Origin: Deltaproteobacteria bacterium | Lineage (GTDB): Bacteria > Desulfobacterota > DSM-4660 > Desulfatiglandales > HGW-15 | Reading direction: 5' to 3' | DNA length: 11,262 nt | Assembly: GCA_024641835.1 (NCBI GenBank) | Contig: JAHECH010000071.1 | Coordinates: forward strand, 1-11,262 | Shown here: positions 1-6,439 of the stretch, piece by piece | How the letters are laid out: each line of letters opens with the position of its first letter | Numbering within the stretch: position 1 is the stretch's first letter | Translations under genes and position numbers: made by a program | Notes under the pieces: model-generated | Seen by the model: the letters and a program-made list of their open reading frames with translations, nothing else | Databases searched by the model: none | What the model was told of the DNA's origin: nothing

Positions 1-99
1 GCCCTGCCTGTCCATTCGCTTTACCCATTCGACCGGGTAATCTACCCCGGCCCGTCCTGCGAGCTGAAGTATAAGGAATTTGATTTTGTGGGTCAATAA
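1..99. other. Open reading frames at left edge, possible partial gene
   Basis: Codons are open on both strands in the same register. On the plus strand the frame runs from base 1 to a TAA at 97-99 and would be the last 32 residues of a protein. On the minus strand the complementary frame is also open and runs off the left edge, reading in part LAGRAGVDYPVEWVKR. One is probably the shadow of the other, and the 99 bases cannot decide which. A good minus-strand promoter at 68-96 argues mildly for a leftward transcript, with ATG at 15-13 as one possible start, but that ATG has no clear Shine-Dalgarno. No family is recognised. Confidence 0.25.
68..96 (-). promoter_or_regulatory. Candidate sigma-70 promoter firing leftward
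   Basis: On the minus strand TTGACC (96-91) and TATACT (73-68) are separated by exactly 17 bases. Each hexamer matches consensus at five of six positions. Transcription would start near base 61 and run off the window. An imperfect inverted repeat (CCGGGTA/TACCCCGG, about 33-50) lies just downstream of the expected start and could be an operator or the stem of a leader hairpin. The downstream gene is not visible. Confidence 0.4.
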
Positions 100-126
100 G
101 AGAGAAACGTCATCGTCCGTCTCCCT

Positions 127-155
127 TTGCAGAAACAAGCAACTTCGTGTATGAT
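127..155 (+). promoter_or_regulatory. Candidate promoter of the MshEN-like gene
   Basis: TTGCAG (127-132) and TATGAT (150-155) have 17-base spacing. The -10 box matches consensus at five of six positions, while the -35 box is weak (three of six). Transcription would start near 162 and give a leader of about 60 bases before the GTG at 224. Confidence 0.3.
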
Positions 156-223
156 CCAAGCCAGAACTGAACGGCGATTCTTCGATATTTTCACCCGGAA
201 ATGTTGATACCCGGAGGTCTCTT

Positions 224-535
224 GTGAAAACAAAAAAAGAGGAAAAACAGAGATTGGTCATAGGCATAGAATATCCTGAAAGGCGGTTTGGCGTCATAGC
301 GATGGAGAAGGGTTTCATAAACGCGGATCAGCTATGGGAGGCGCTTGTAACCCAAAAGGCCCAAGTGACGGGAGACGCTGAGCGAAGAGACGTGGGCATG
401 ATCTTAAAAGACCTGGGCTACCTTTCGGTGTCACAGATCAACCAAGTCCTTCAAACCATGAAAGCAGAGACGGAATCAAGAAAAGCCGTTCCCAAACTAC
501 CTAGACGGAAAACGAGGAAGGCCGAGCCTAAATAG
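224..535 (+). CDS. Small MshEN-like tandem-motif protein
   Basis: This is a 103-residue soluble protein. The start is GTG at 224, supported by GGAGGT at 213-218 with 5-base spacing. Residues 21-44 (from RFGVIAMEKGF to the final Q44) follow the pattern R-L-G-x5-x-G-x-I-x4-L-x3-L-x2-Q, which is typical of the N-terminal domain of MshE/GspE/PilB secretion ATPases. Residues 56-79 (VGMILKDLGYLS onward) repeat the pattern with the leading Arg replaced by Asp56 and the last Gln by Met79. In the MshE family two such 24-residue motifs bind cyclic di-GMP. Here the domain stands alone with no ATPase, and the C-terminal tail (residues 80-103) is strongly basic. A role as a small second-messenger sensor or adaptor is inference. 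The gene converges on the FHA-GAF gene. It could equally be a structural relative that does not bind nucleotide. Confidence 0.6.
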   Translation: MKTKKEEKQRLVIGIEYPERRFGVIAMEKGFINADQLWEALVTQKAQVTGDAERRDVGMILKDLGYLSVSQINQVLQTMKAETESRKAVPKLPRRKTRKAEPK

Positions 536-670
536 GTACAAAAACAGCCAGCCCTGTCTTTTGGGGAACCTGGGCGAGAGCCGAGAAGATCTCGTCCTTT
601 AAGGGCGCAAGGGGGGCGCACAATCGTAGGCTTTAAGGAGGCGGAGATAAGGCTTGCTGGCAATATCGTG
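536..670. other. Convergent intergenic gap
   Basis: These 135 bases separate two convergent genes. A short hairpin (CGAGA-aga-TCTCG, about 581-593) is visible, but no GC-rich stem with a U-run qualifies as an intrinsic terminator in either direction. Nothing else is recognised. Confidence 0.4.
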
Positions 671-1561
671 CTATTCTGAAGAAAGCTGATCACGGAGAAT
701 GAAAGCGGCTGTGCGCTGAGCAATGTCCTGAAAGAGGGCCAGATCCTCCTGCCTGAAGCCATAAGGCTGCGTCATGGAATCCAGGTATACCACGCCGAGG
801 AGTTGAGAAAACGTCATCATAGGGACGCACACGAGAGAGAAAATTTTCTTCAATTTGAGAGTGGCCGCAAGCTCATCCTCCACTCCATCTCCCTGAGAGT
901 CTGAGACCATCAGGGCGTCTTTCTCCTTGATGACCCTGTAAACCAGATCTATGGGGTAATCTGAGCTTGCAGGAGGCTTCTGTACCCTTAACCTGGAGAT
1001 AAGTTGGGTGACCTTTCCAGCCTCCGGATCGATGAGAATAAAGGCTGCCCTGTCAATTCTCACCAAAAGTTCAAGAATGAGATCCAGTATTCTTTCCAGC
1101 GTGTCCTTCATGGGCAGGTTCTGCATCAGCAGGTCAGAAATCTTGTAGATGAATTCCAATTTTTTCTGGTTGGTCTTGTCTTTATGAATGAGATAGACCC
1201 CGCTGTTTTCTCGTATCTCCTTGGTGAGTCCTATGGAATCGAGGAAAGGCATCGTCTGTCCCAGGGATGCCTCGCCAATACTCACAATGGTCATCCCCAA
1301 GGCGATGGGAACACCCTCCTTCGCTTCCACTTCCACCCCTGGGATGAGGTATTTGCCATCGTAGAAGGTGCCGTTCTCACTTCCCAGATCCGTTAGAAAA
1401 TACCTGTCTCCTTTTTTCGTAATTCTCAGGTGCAGCCGCGAAAGGGTCTTGTCTTTGATCTGGATGTCGTTTTCCCTGGAGCGGCCTATAGCAGTGACCT
1501 CTTCTTTGAGTTGAAAGGACCGGCCGATGTCAGGCCCATTCAGAATTCGGAGTTCGGTCAT
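671..1561 (-). CDS. FHA-GAF domain signalling protein
   Basis: This is a 296-residue cytoplasmic protein with two domains. Residues 1-98 form a forkhead-associated (FHA) domain, with the phosphothreonine-binding landmarks GRS (26-28), SRLH (41-44) and NGT (63-65) all present. Residues about 135-290 form a GAF domain, beginning with a helix (LEFIYKISDLL) and ending in the typical VPM...LLGVVYLDS core and closing helix. FHA domains bind phosphothreonine peptides and GAF domains bind small ligands or dimerise. There is no catalytic output domain, so it is probably an adaptor or sensor. The ATG at 1561 is supported by AAAGGAGT at 1576-1569. It lies downstream of the kinase/regulator pair on the same strand, 281 bases away, so co-transcription is possible but not shown. 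No Ser/Thr kinase that might modify its partner is in the window. The ligand is unknown. Confidence 0.9.
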   Translation of the reverse strand: MTELRILNGPDIGRSFQLKEEVTAIGRSRENDIQIKDKTLSRLHLRITKKGDRYFLTDLGSENGTFYDGKYLIPGVEVEAKEGVPIALGMTIVSIGEASLGQTMPFLDSIGLTKEIRENSGVYLIHKDKTNQKKLEFIYKISDLLMQNLPMKDTLERILDLILELLVRIDRAAFILIDPEAGKVTQLISRLRVQKPPASSDYPIDLVYRVIKEKDALMVSDSQGDGVEDELAATLKLKKIFSLVCVPMMTFSQLLGVVYLDSMTQPYGFRQEDLALFQDIAQRTAAFILRDQLSSE

Positions 1562-1842
1562 GAGCAGTACTCCTTTCTACGGTGGAGATCGTGCCCGTTT
1601 GCCAAGAACCAACGAGACAATCGAATATTACCAATGTCAATTCTTGGATTACAATGACAGGAAATACCTATTTTCATCACGTGTGCCTCTCAATAGCTTA
1701 CCCACGAACAACGGAGAGGATTATGTCAAGCTATTCTGAGAAGCGACATTAGGCAGAAACATTCATGGACATACGAACGGGTTCAATGCCCGGCGGGATA
1801 ATGGGCGTGCCATAGGGTCCGATTCTTTGATCACGGGAGCGT
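1562..1842. other. Gap between response regulator and FHA-GAF gene
   Basis: No convincing gene is seen. On the minus strand there are two TTGACA hexamers (at about 1629-1634 and 1724-1729), but neither has a good -10 box at 16-18 bases. A promoter for the FHA-GAF gene is therefore possible but not assigned. A weak stem (GCCC...GGGC, about 1789-1807) lies just after the regulator stop and has no U-run. Confidence 0.35.
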
Positions 1843-2490
1843 TCAAACCAATCCATGATCCACAGCATACCTGACCAGTTCAGCAGTCTTTTTCACATTG
1901 AGTTTTTTCATGATGTTGGCCCTATGGTTTTCAACGGTGCGGGTGCTGATACTCAAAATATCTGCGATTTCAGCATTGGTTTTTCCTTTCACAATGAACT
2001 TCAAGACCTCCCTCTCTCTCGTGGTCAAGGAATTGGAGGGCAGCGGGTCTTTCCCCGAGATGGCCCGCGATAAATCCTGGGCCATTGCTCCAGTTAGCTT
2101 TCGGGTCACATAGGTCCCTCCTTTGCAGATCATCTCGATAGCCAAAAGAAGTTCCTCGTCTGAGTCTTCTTTAAGCAGGTATCCATTGGCGCCCGATGCG
2201 ATGGCATGGTACAAATATTCTTTGTTTTTGTGCATGGTAAGGATTAGGACTTTCGTACGAGGATAGAGAGATCTAATTTCACGAGCAGCTTCTATTCCTC
2301 GGAGATTCGGCATCGAAATATCAAGAACAACCAAGTCAGGGGTCAGCTTTCTAAGCATTTCGAGGAGATCCAGGCCGTCATTCGCTTCCCCAATCACTTC
2401 CATGCCAGGCACATCACTAATGATTTTCCTCATGCCGTGGCGGAAAAGGGCGTGGTCATCTGCAAGAACGATGCGATAAGATTCCATCAT
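1843..2490 (-). CDS. NarL/FixJ-family response regulator
   Basis: This is a 215-residue DNA-binding response regulator. The receiver domain (about 5-122) has the acidic pair Asp11-Asp12, the phospho-acceptor Asp57 (VVLDISMP), Thr85 and Lys107, so phosphorylation is expected to be functional. A linker is followed by a LuxR/NarL helix-turn-helix at about 154-212 (LTTREREVLKFI, then NAEIADILSISTRTVENHR). Its ATG overlaps the kinase stop in an ATGA arrangement, the usual sign of translational coupling. A second ATG directly follows the first, so the start could be one codon later. It should be phosphorylated by the kinase encoded just upstream and then bind promoters as a dimer. Target genes cannot be read from this window. 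Confidence 0.95.
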   Translation of the reverse strand: MMESYRIVLADDHALFRHGMRKIISDVPGMEVIGEANDGLDLLEMLRKLTPDLVVLDISMPNLRGIEAAREIRSLYPRTKVLILTMHKNKEYLYHAIASGANGYLLKEDSDEELLLAIEMICKGGTYVTRKLTGAMAQDLSRAISGKDPLPSNSLTTREREVLKFIVKGKTNAEIADILSISTRTVENHRANIMKKLNVKKTAELVRYAVDHGLV

Positions 2491-4085
2491 TTCATGCCTC
2501 TCTTCTCTATCGGAATTGTCAGAAGAACCCGGGTGCCTCTTCCTGCGCGGCTCTTTATGACAAGCGATGCCCCGAGCATATGAGCCCGCTCTTCCATTAC
2601 CGTCAGTCCCAACCCTTTGTGAGACGTAGGTTTTCCTTTTATCTTTCCTGACTTGAAGCCCTTGCCATCATCTTCAATGAGGAAAGAGATACCCTCCTCG
2701 TTTTTCTTCGCCACGAAAGCAACATGCCTTGCTTCTGCGTGCTTGCCAATATTGGTCAGAGCTTCCTGAGAGATACGGTACAAGTTCCTCTGGGACTCTT
2801 GGGTGAAAAACCCATCCATGTCATCAACATCAAAGGATATGGGAATCGAATATTGCTCCCTAAAGTTCTCTGCCAGCCATCGAAGGGCAGAAGATAGACC
2901 GAGGTCTTCGAGAATCGATGGGCTCAGATCCGTGGACAGCCGTCTGATGTTGTCAATAATCTGGTCTACACAACGATTGACTTCTTCGCAGTCATGGTGA
3001 AGATGTAACACGTTTTCTGGAAGTTTCTTCTGAATGGATCTCATCTTGTGCTTCAACAGCGCAAGAGATTGCCCCAGTTCGTCATGAAGCTCTTTTGAAA
3101 TTCGAAGCCTTTCATTTTCTTGGGCCTTCATAAGTTCGGCTGACAAAGAGCGAAGTCTATCCTCGGATTGCCTTAAGGCTTCCTCAGCTCTCTTGCGCTC
3201 GGTGATGTCATGGACGACGGCGGTAGCTCCTTTGATCTTTCCATTTTTGTGCACGGGGTTGGTGTTCACGGCAACCCAGAATTCTCTTCCTCCCTTGGCC
3301 CTGATTTTGTATTCCACGGCTCCAGAAACCGCTTGGCCAGCGGACATCTTCCGTAATCTTTCAGAAAAAAGGTATTCGCTCTCTTCATCCAGGATGTCGT
3401 GAGGGCTCATAGAGAAGAATTCTTCCTTGGTATACCCTGTATATTCACACATGACATCATTCACAGTTACCCATTGTTGTTTATCGAAATCCACTTCATA
3501 GATCCCCGCAGGGGCATGATTGAAAAGCTGCCTGTAACGCTCTTCGCTTTCCCTGAGCGCTTCCTCTACGCGCTTCCGCTCTGTTATCTCCTGCAGTAGA
3601 AGTGCGTTGAACCGCGACAGCTCAGCGGTTCTCCCCTCTACTCGCCACTCAAGATACTCTTTCGCCTTTTGAAGCTCTTCTTGGAGCTTTCTTCTCTCTG
3701 ACATATCCCTTGAGACGAAGAGAATATGTTCATCGTCCAGAAGATCTCCGGTGGTTTCAAGGTGGCGCCAGTTTCCCCAGCGATCTCTAAGGCGATAGGT
3801 AATCTTTTCCGTGATCCCTCTTCCGCTCCTGGGTAAAAGGCCTAAAGACTTGGCCCCGACATATTTCACCAGCAGAGGAGCCAAATCTTCTCTGTCCTCC
3901 GGGTGAATCAGCTCAAGGGCATATTTCCCGACCAGATCCTCCGGGCTGTAACCAAGGGTGTCCTCGTGCGAAGGGTTTATGAAAACATAAACAGGATTTA
4001 CGCTAAAGGTGGTGATGGCAACCAAATCGCTCGTTCTTCCCAGGAGCAGGTCACTGCTCGCCCAAAATGCTTCTGCTTTCATCAC
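2487..4085 (-). CDS. Soluble PAS-PAS sensor histidine kinase (NarL partner type)
   Basis: This is a 532-residue kinase with no membrane segment, so it should sense a cytoplasmic signal. Residues about 15-130 form a first PAS domain with a PAC-like end (WGNWRHLETTGDLL, then ILFVSRDMSERR). Residues 131-180 are a helical linker. A second PAS/PAC domain spans about 181-297 and ends in VVHDITERKRAEEALRQSE. The dimerisation domain is of HisKA_3 type with phospho-acceptor His334 in ERLRISKELHDELGQ. The ATPase domain (about 430-527) has the N box around Asn445, the G1 box EDDGKGF (471-477) and the GLGL loop (491-494). The first codon is GTG at 4085, immediately followed by ATG at 4082. AGGAGGG at 4097-4091 is 5 and 8 bases from these, so either may be used. 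No cofactor-binding residue in the PAS domains can be named with confidence. It forms an operon with the response regulator. Confidence 0.95.
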   Translation of the reverse strand: MMKAEAFWASSDLLLGRTSDLVAITTFSVNPVYVFINPSHEDTLGYSPEDLVGKYALELIHPEDREDLAPLLVKYVGAKSLGLLPRSGRGITEKITYRLRDRWGNWRHLETTGDLLDDEHILFVSRDMSERRKLQEELQKAKEYLEWRVEGRTAELSRFNALLLQEITERKRVEEALRESEERYRQLFNHAPAGIYEVDFDKQQWVTVNDVMCEYTGYTKEEFFSMSPHDILDEESEYLFSERLRKMSAGQAVSGAVEYKIRAKGGREFWVAVNTNPVHKNGKIKGATAVVHDITERKRAEEALRQSEDRLRSLSAELMKAQENERLRISKELHDELGQSLALLKHKMRSIQKKLPENVLHLHHDCEEVNRCVDQIIDNIRRLSTDLSPSILEDLGLSSALRWLAENFREQYSIPISFDVDDMDGFFTQESQRNLYRISQEALTNIGKHAEARHVAFVAKKNEEGISFLIEDDGKGFKSGKIKGKPTSHKGLGLTVMEERAHMLGASLVIKSRAGRGTRVLLTIPIEKRGMK

Positions 4086-4235
4086 CGTTTCCCTCCTGAA
4101 AGGGGTTTTCTCCTGATGCTTAACTCATTCTCGTGCGAGTAGCTCCACACCTTACTTCATAAATCACCGTGGATCAACTGGAGTTCAATAACCAATGGGA
4201 TCATTCAAGCTCAAGCAGTAGAGTAGCGAATCGGA

Positions 4236-4366
4236 ATGGTTGCCTGGAGACATGGGATTCCCGTAGCTTATTGGCTGCGGCCTGGAAGACCACCTCCCCG
4301 TGGGGAGTCTGACTTTTACCTGAAAAAGCCCCGTGCAGAAGCACGGGGTTCTTCACCCATAAGTGG
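4236..4366 (+). mobile_element. Probable IS200/IS605-type right-end remnant
   Basis: A perfect 8-base stem CCCCGTGC (4329-4336) and GCACGGGG (4341-4348) with an AGAA loop is followed within a few bases by TTCTTCAC. This is the general style of the right-end hairpin of IS200/IS605 and IS1341-type elements, where it also forms the end of the guide-like omega RNA. The bases before it encode, in frame, GESDFYLKKPRAEARGSS, which resembles the tail translated through such right ends. No tnpA or tnpB body exists upstream, because the kinase gene begins at 4085 on the other strand. This would be a solo end or decayed copy. The assignment rests on memory of the end structure, not on alignment. As a terminator it would be poor, since no U-run follows. 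Confidence 0.4.
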
Positions 4367-4370
4367 GGTT

Positions 4371-4652
4371 ACTGGACACAGGGGGTACGGATTGGGGGCC
4401 GCGAGGGTCTCTTTCAAAATGAGGAAACGAAGAGAGACTGGGAATGACTATGCAAAAAGGGGGCAGCGAAGGCGGGCGGCGAGGTTTCATCAGTCATTCC
4501 CACGCATGGTCTTGGATGGCTATTCCCGGGAAGCTCTCCGCCCGCCTCAACCAGCACCTAAAGCTGGTCACCAGGCGGCGTTTCCTTCGTTTCTCTATTT
4601 TGAAAGAGACCCTCGCGGCCCCTCAGGCGTTCCTAGTCCCCCTGTGTCCAGT
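4371..4652. mobile_element. 282-bp nested inverted-repeat element, MITE-like
   Basis: The ends are perfect 15-base inverted repeats: ACTGGACACAGGGGG (4371-4385) and its complement at 4638-4652. Inside, 4395-4420 is a perfect 26-base complement of 4597-4622, and the similarity continues imperfectly for about 12 more bases. Further in, 4471-4479 (GGCGGGCGG) pairs with 4538-4546. A separate 11-base perfect hairpin joins 4439-4449 and 4492-4502 and crosses that pairing, so alternative folds exist. There is no credible coding region and no obvious target-site duplication. It behaves like a non-autonomous palindromic element (MITE) or a highly structured RNA. The transposase family is not identified. 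It abuts the IS200/IS605-like hairpin on its left. Confidence 0.6.
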
Positions 4653-4670
4653 AAAAAATGTGGGACACAG
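4642..4670. repeat. Short inverted repeat at the element's right border
   Basis: CTGTGTCC (4642-4649) is mirrored by GGGACACAG (4662-4670) across a 12-base A-rich spacer, giving an 8-base stem. The left arm overlaps the right terminal repeat of the palindromic element, so this border has an extra hairpin that the left border lacks. It may be a binding site for a transposase or part of a larger ancestral end. Confidence 0.4.
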
Positions 4671-4691
4671 TGCGATGGCAAGCGGGGTGCT

Positions 4692-4755
4692 CCCGCTGGT
4701 CGTGGAGCCTCTTGGGACATCGCATCGTGGATAGATCGGATTTGGGCAACAGCCC
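4692..4755. repeat. Direct repeat, copy 1
   Basis: The last 45 bases (4711-4755) match 5261-5305 at 43 of 45 positions, and weaker similarity extends back to about 4692. Each copy ends in a GGGC-aaca-GCCC mini-hairpin. This copy lies downstream of the 117-residue gene on the minus strand. It could be a dispersed genomic repeat or one of a pair of protein-binding sites. Confidence 0.75.
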
Positions 4756-4801
4756 GTAGAACTTGATATGGGCACTACTGGAAATAACTGGGGAGAAACA
4801 G

Positions 4802-4829
4802 CCGCCGGATTGCCGCAAACCTTCGGCGG
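4802..4829 (-). terminator. Weak candidate terminator after the 117-residue gene
   Basis: Read on the minus strand, CCGCCG (4829-4824) and CGGCGG (4807-4802) form a 6-base GC stem 15 bases past the stop codon. The loop is long, about 16 bases, and the following tract (CTGTTTCTCC) is only moderately U-rich. Confidence 0.25.
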
Positions 4830-4843
4830 AGATTTCGGAAATT

Positions 4844-5197
4844 TCAGGAGGAAGACTCTTTCAGAAGAATGATGACCTCCTCCCGTACACTCTTGCTGGC
4901 CTTTGCCTCGACATTGCCCTCGGTTCTTCTCAATTCAACACGGAACAGGGTGAAACGGTCTTCGAGGTGTCTTTGGAGGAGCTCCTTCATCCTGTTTTGG
5001 CCGTTTTCTGTGTTGGGGACTGTAATTCGCCTCCTAACGGTGACCAGTTCATCGACTTCATATTCGTTAGGCCCTTGGCTATAATTTTTGATCTTTGTTT
5101 CCTGCGAGCGTTCAGGGGCTTTCCTCTTTTCGCCGTTTGCAGATATGAACCAGTCCGAAATCCCCTCAAGTTCTTGGTTGTTGTTTCCGTTTTTCAT
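4844..5197 (-). CDS. ParA-linked 117-residue protein of unknown function
   Basis: The frame extends further upstream, but ATG at 5197 is chosen because AAGGAGGA at 5214-5207 precedes it with 9-base spacing, and the upstream part is the repeat. The protein has 117 residues and is hydrophilic. The N-terminal half (about 1-45) is rich in Asn, Glu, Lys and Ser and probably disordered. The C-terminal half (about 46-112) looks folded: a strand-like segment VTVRRRITVPN, an amphipathic helix NRMKELLQRHLEDRF, then strands and a terminal helix REEVIILLKES. No family is recognised. It lies 222 bases downstream of the ParA gene on the same strand. Stand-alone ParA ATPases often work with a small basic partner that binds DNA or cargo, and this is the obvious candidate, but that is inference from position only. 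It is bracketed by two copies of a repeat 550 bases apart. Confidence 0.6.
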   Translation of the reverse strand: MKNGNNNQELEGISDWFISANGEKRKAPERSQETKIKNYSQGPNEYEVDELVTVRRRITVPNTENGQNRMKELLQRHLEDRFTLFRVELRRTEGNVEAKASKSVREEVIILLKESSS

Positions 5198-5206
5198 GAG
5201 GCATTG

Positions 5207-5214
5207 TCCTCCTT
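5207..5214 (-). promoter_or_regulatory. Ribosome binding site deciding the 117-residue start
   Basis: AAGGAGGA on the minus strand lies 9 bases before ATG 5197-5195. The same frame is open for 46 codons further upstream through the direct repeat. This Shine-Dalgarno and the repeat nature of the upstream part favour the short protein. Confidence 0.6.
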
Positions 5215-5241
5215 GATGAGGCCAAGAAAATGGAGTGCACC

Positions 5242-5305
5242 TCCGCTGGGCGAAGGGCTTCTTGGGACATCGCATCGTGGATAGACCGGAATTGGGCAAC
5301 AGCCC
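5242..5305. repeat. Direct repeat, copy 2
   Basis: This is the partner of the copy at 4692-4755, offset by exactly 550 bases. Its core 5261-5305 differs from copy 1 at only two of 45 positions and ends in the same GGGC-aaca-GCCC mini-hairpin. It lies between the ParA gene and the start of the 117-residue gene, so it would be transcribed if the two genes form an operon. Confidence 0.75.
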
Positions 5306-5419
5306 TTTATGATCGAGCACCTGTCTGATCATCAAGAGACAGGAAACGGCAAAATGCTTATGGGCACACTGCCCGTCACCCAGGCGCAGGGATATCGGCG
5401 AACGTTGTAAAGGGGTCCC

Positions 5420-6304
5420 TTAGGAAAACGACGGTTTCGTGTTGAGGCCTGCTTCCTGAGCGACGTTTGCAAGCCTCTCTGTATTATTGAGGATATTCTC
5501 AGCCTCTCTGAGAGCATAGTAAGCCTGATTAACATCACTAGCCCCCGACTGAATAACCTCCTCAGCGAGATCTTGATAGTCCTTGTGACCGATGGCGTGC
5601 TTGTCGAATTCAGCAATGGGCATCCCGTAGTCCACCGTTTCCCTGAGACGAATATTGTACCGGATGACCGTGGTGAAGACGTTCTCTCCGAATTCGTCTT
5701 TGACTTTCTCCAGGACGTATCGTGAGTATCTCGTCCTGTAATCATACATGGTAATCAGAGCACGGCATTTTATGACATGGCCAAGCTTTTCCTTCAGCAT
5801 GAGAGCGATTTCCATCAATTTAGAGACGCCGCGGAGGGAGAAAAGGCTCAAGTCAATCGGAATGATCGCTTCATTACAGGCCCGAAGAGCGTTGAAGCAA
5901 AGATGCCCGATGCTCGGGGGACAATCGATGATGATATAGTCGTAAGGCCTGCTCATGCCCTTGATGGCGTCCAGGAGTTTCCTTTCTCTGCCCATTTCTC
6001 CCGATAGCTCCTGCTCAGCCACGGCAAGGGCGGCGTTGGAGGGAGCGAGATCAAAGTTATCCCCAATCGAAATGATAACCTGCTCCATTCCCAGGAGGCC
6101 GTTCCCTTTGGGCTTGATGACGTCATAAACCGTTTTTTCGAGCGAAGACGGTTTCAAATCCAACCCCATAGTCGAGTGGGCTTGGGGGTCGAAATCAATC
6201 AAAAGAACCCTTTGCTTCCTGGCAGCTAAGCACGCTGATAGGTTGATGGCTGTGGTGGTTTTTCCACACCCTCCTTTCTGGTTTGCGCACGCAATGACTC
6301 TCAT
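5420..6304 (-). CDS. parA: ParA/MinD-family ATPase
   Basis: This is a 294-residue P-loop ATPase. The deviant Walker A motif KGGCGKTT is at residues 10-17, with the signature Lys10 and catalytic Lys15. The A' motif LIDFDPQ is at 35-41 and Walker B YIIIDCPPS at 123-131. Such ATPases dimerise with ATP, bind DNA non-specifically and position plasmids, chromosomes or protein cargoes through a partner that stimulates hydrolysis. There is no N-terminal helix-turn-helix, and no ParB with its usual domain is encoded here. ATG at 6304 is chosen because GAAAGGAGG (6319-6311) precedes it by 6 bases and Walker A sits at the expected distance. The frame is open 94 codons further upstream (to TTG 6586), but that stretch contains a promoter and a palindrome. 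The likely partner is the 117-residue protein downstream. It could be a relic plasmid partition gene or a cargo-positioning ATPase. Confidence 0.93.
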   Translation of the reverse strand: MRVIACANQKGGCGKTTTAINLSACLAARKQRVLLIDFDPQAHSTMGLDLKPSSLEKTVYDVIKPKGNGLLGMEQVIISIGDNFDLAPSNAALAVAEQELSGEMGRERKLLDAIKGMSRPYDYIIIDCPPSIGHLCFNALRACNEAIIPIDLSLFSLRGVSKLMEIALMLKEKLGHVIKCRALITMYDYRTRYSRYVLEKVKDEFGENVFTTVIRYNIRLRETVDYGMPIAEFDKHAIGHKDYQDLAEEVIQSGASDVNQAYYALREAENILNNTERLANVAQEAGLNTKPSFS

Positions 6305-6357
6305 GAGCAGCCTCCTTTCTTCAACTCTTGTGGGAATAGTGGGATTCATGACGGTGT

Positions 6358-6386
6358 CGTATATCAGACACTCAAAAGGATTGCAA
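6358..6386 (-). promoter_or_regulatory. Candidate parA promoter
   Basis: On the minus strand TTGCAA (6386-6381) and TATACG (6363-6358) are separated by exactly 17 bases. Both match the sigma-70 consensus at four of six positions. The start would be near 6351, giving a leader of about 47 bases before the ATG at 6304. Confidence 0.45.
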
Positions 6387-6394
6387 GAATAAAG

Positions 6395-6410
6395 ATACAA
6401 TATATTGTAT
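6395..6410. promoter_or_regulatory. Perfect 16-bp palindrome upstream of parA promoter
   Basis: ATACAATATATTGTAT is a perfect palindrome, and beyond one mismatch the symmetry continues with A/T pairs. It starts 8 bases upstream of the -35 box of the parA promoter. A further half-site TTGTAT occurs at about 6434-6439. The arrangement suits an operator bound by a dimeric regulator, possibly ParA's small partner acting as autorepressor. A centromere-like role is the alternative. Confidence 0.5.
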
Positions 6411-6439
6411 TTTTGGTCACTAATCCCCGACATGTTGTA

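Noticed and set aside
653..676. Sigma-54-like promoter TGGCAA...TGCT
   Set aside because: The GG-to-GC spacing is off by one base and no enhancer-binding regulator or downstream plus-strand gene is present.
4371..4652. Integron attC site
   Set aside because: The borders lack the GTTRRRY/RYYYAAC core sites, no integrase is nearby and the element is larger than most attC sites.
4236..4766. A 176-codon plus-strand open frame
   Set aside because: It runs through the IS-like hairpin, the palindromic element and the first direct repeat. It has no ribosome binding site and its composition is biased by the GC-rich stems.
5332..5745. A 137-codon minus-strand frame overlapping the ParA 3' end
   Set aside because: It overlaps ParA in another frame, and its Ser/Arg-rich translation lacks any domain-like pattern.
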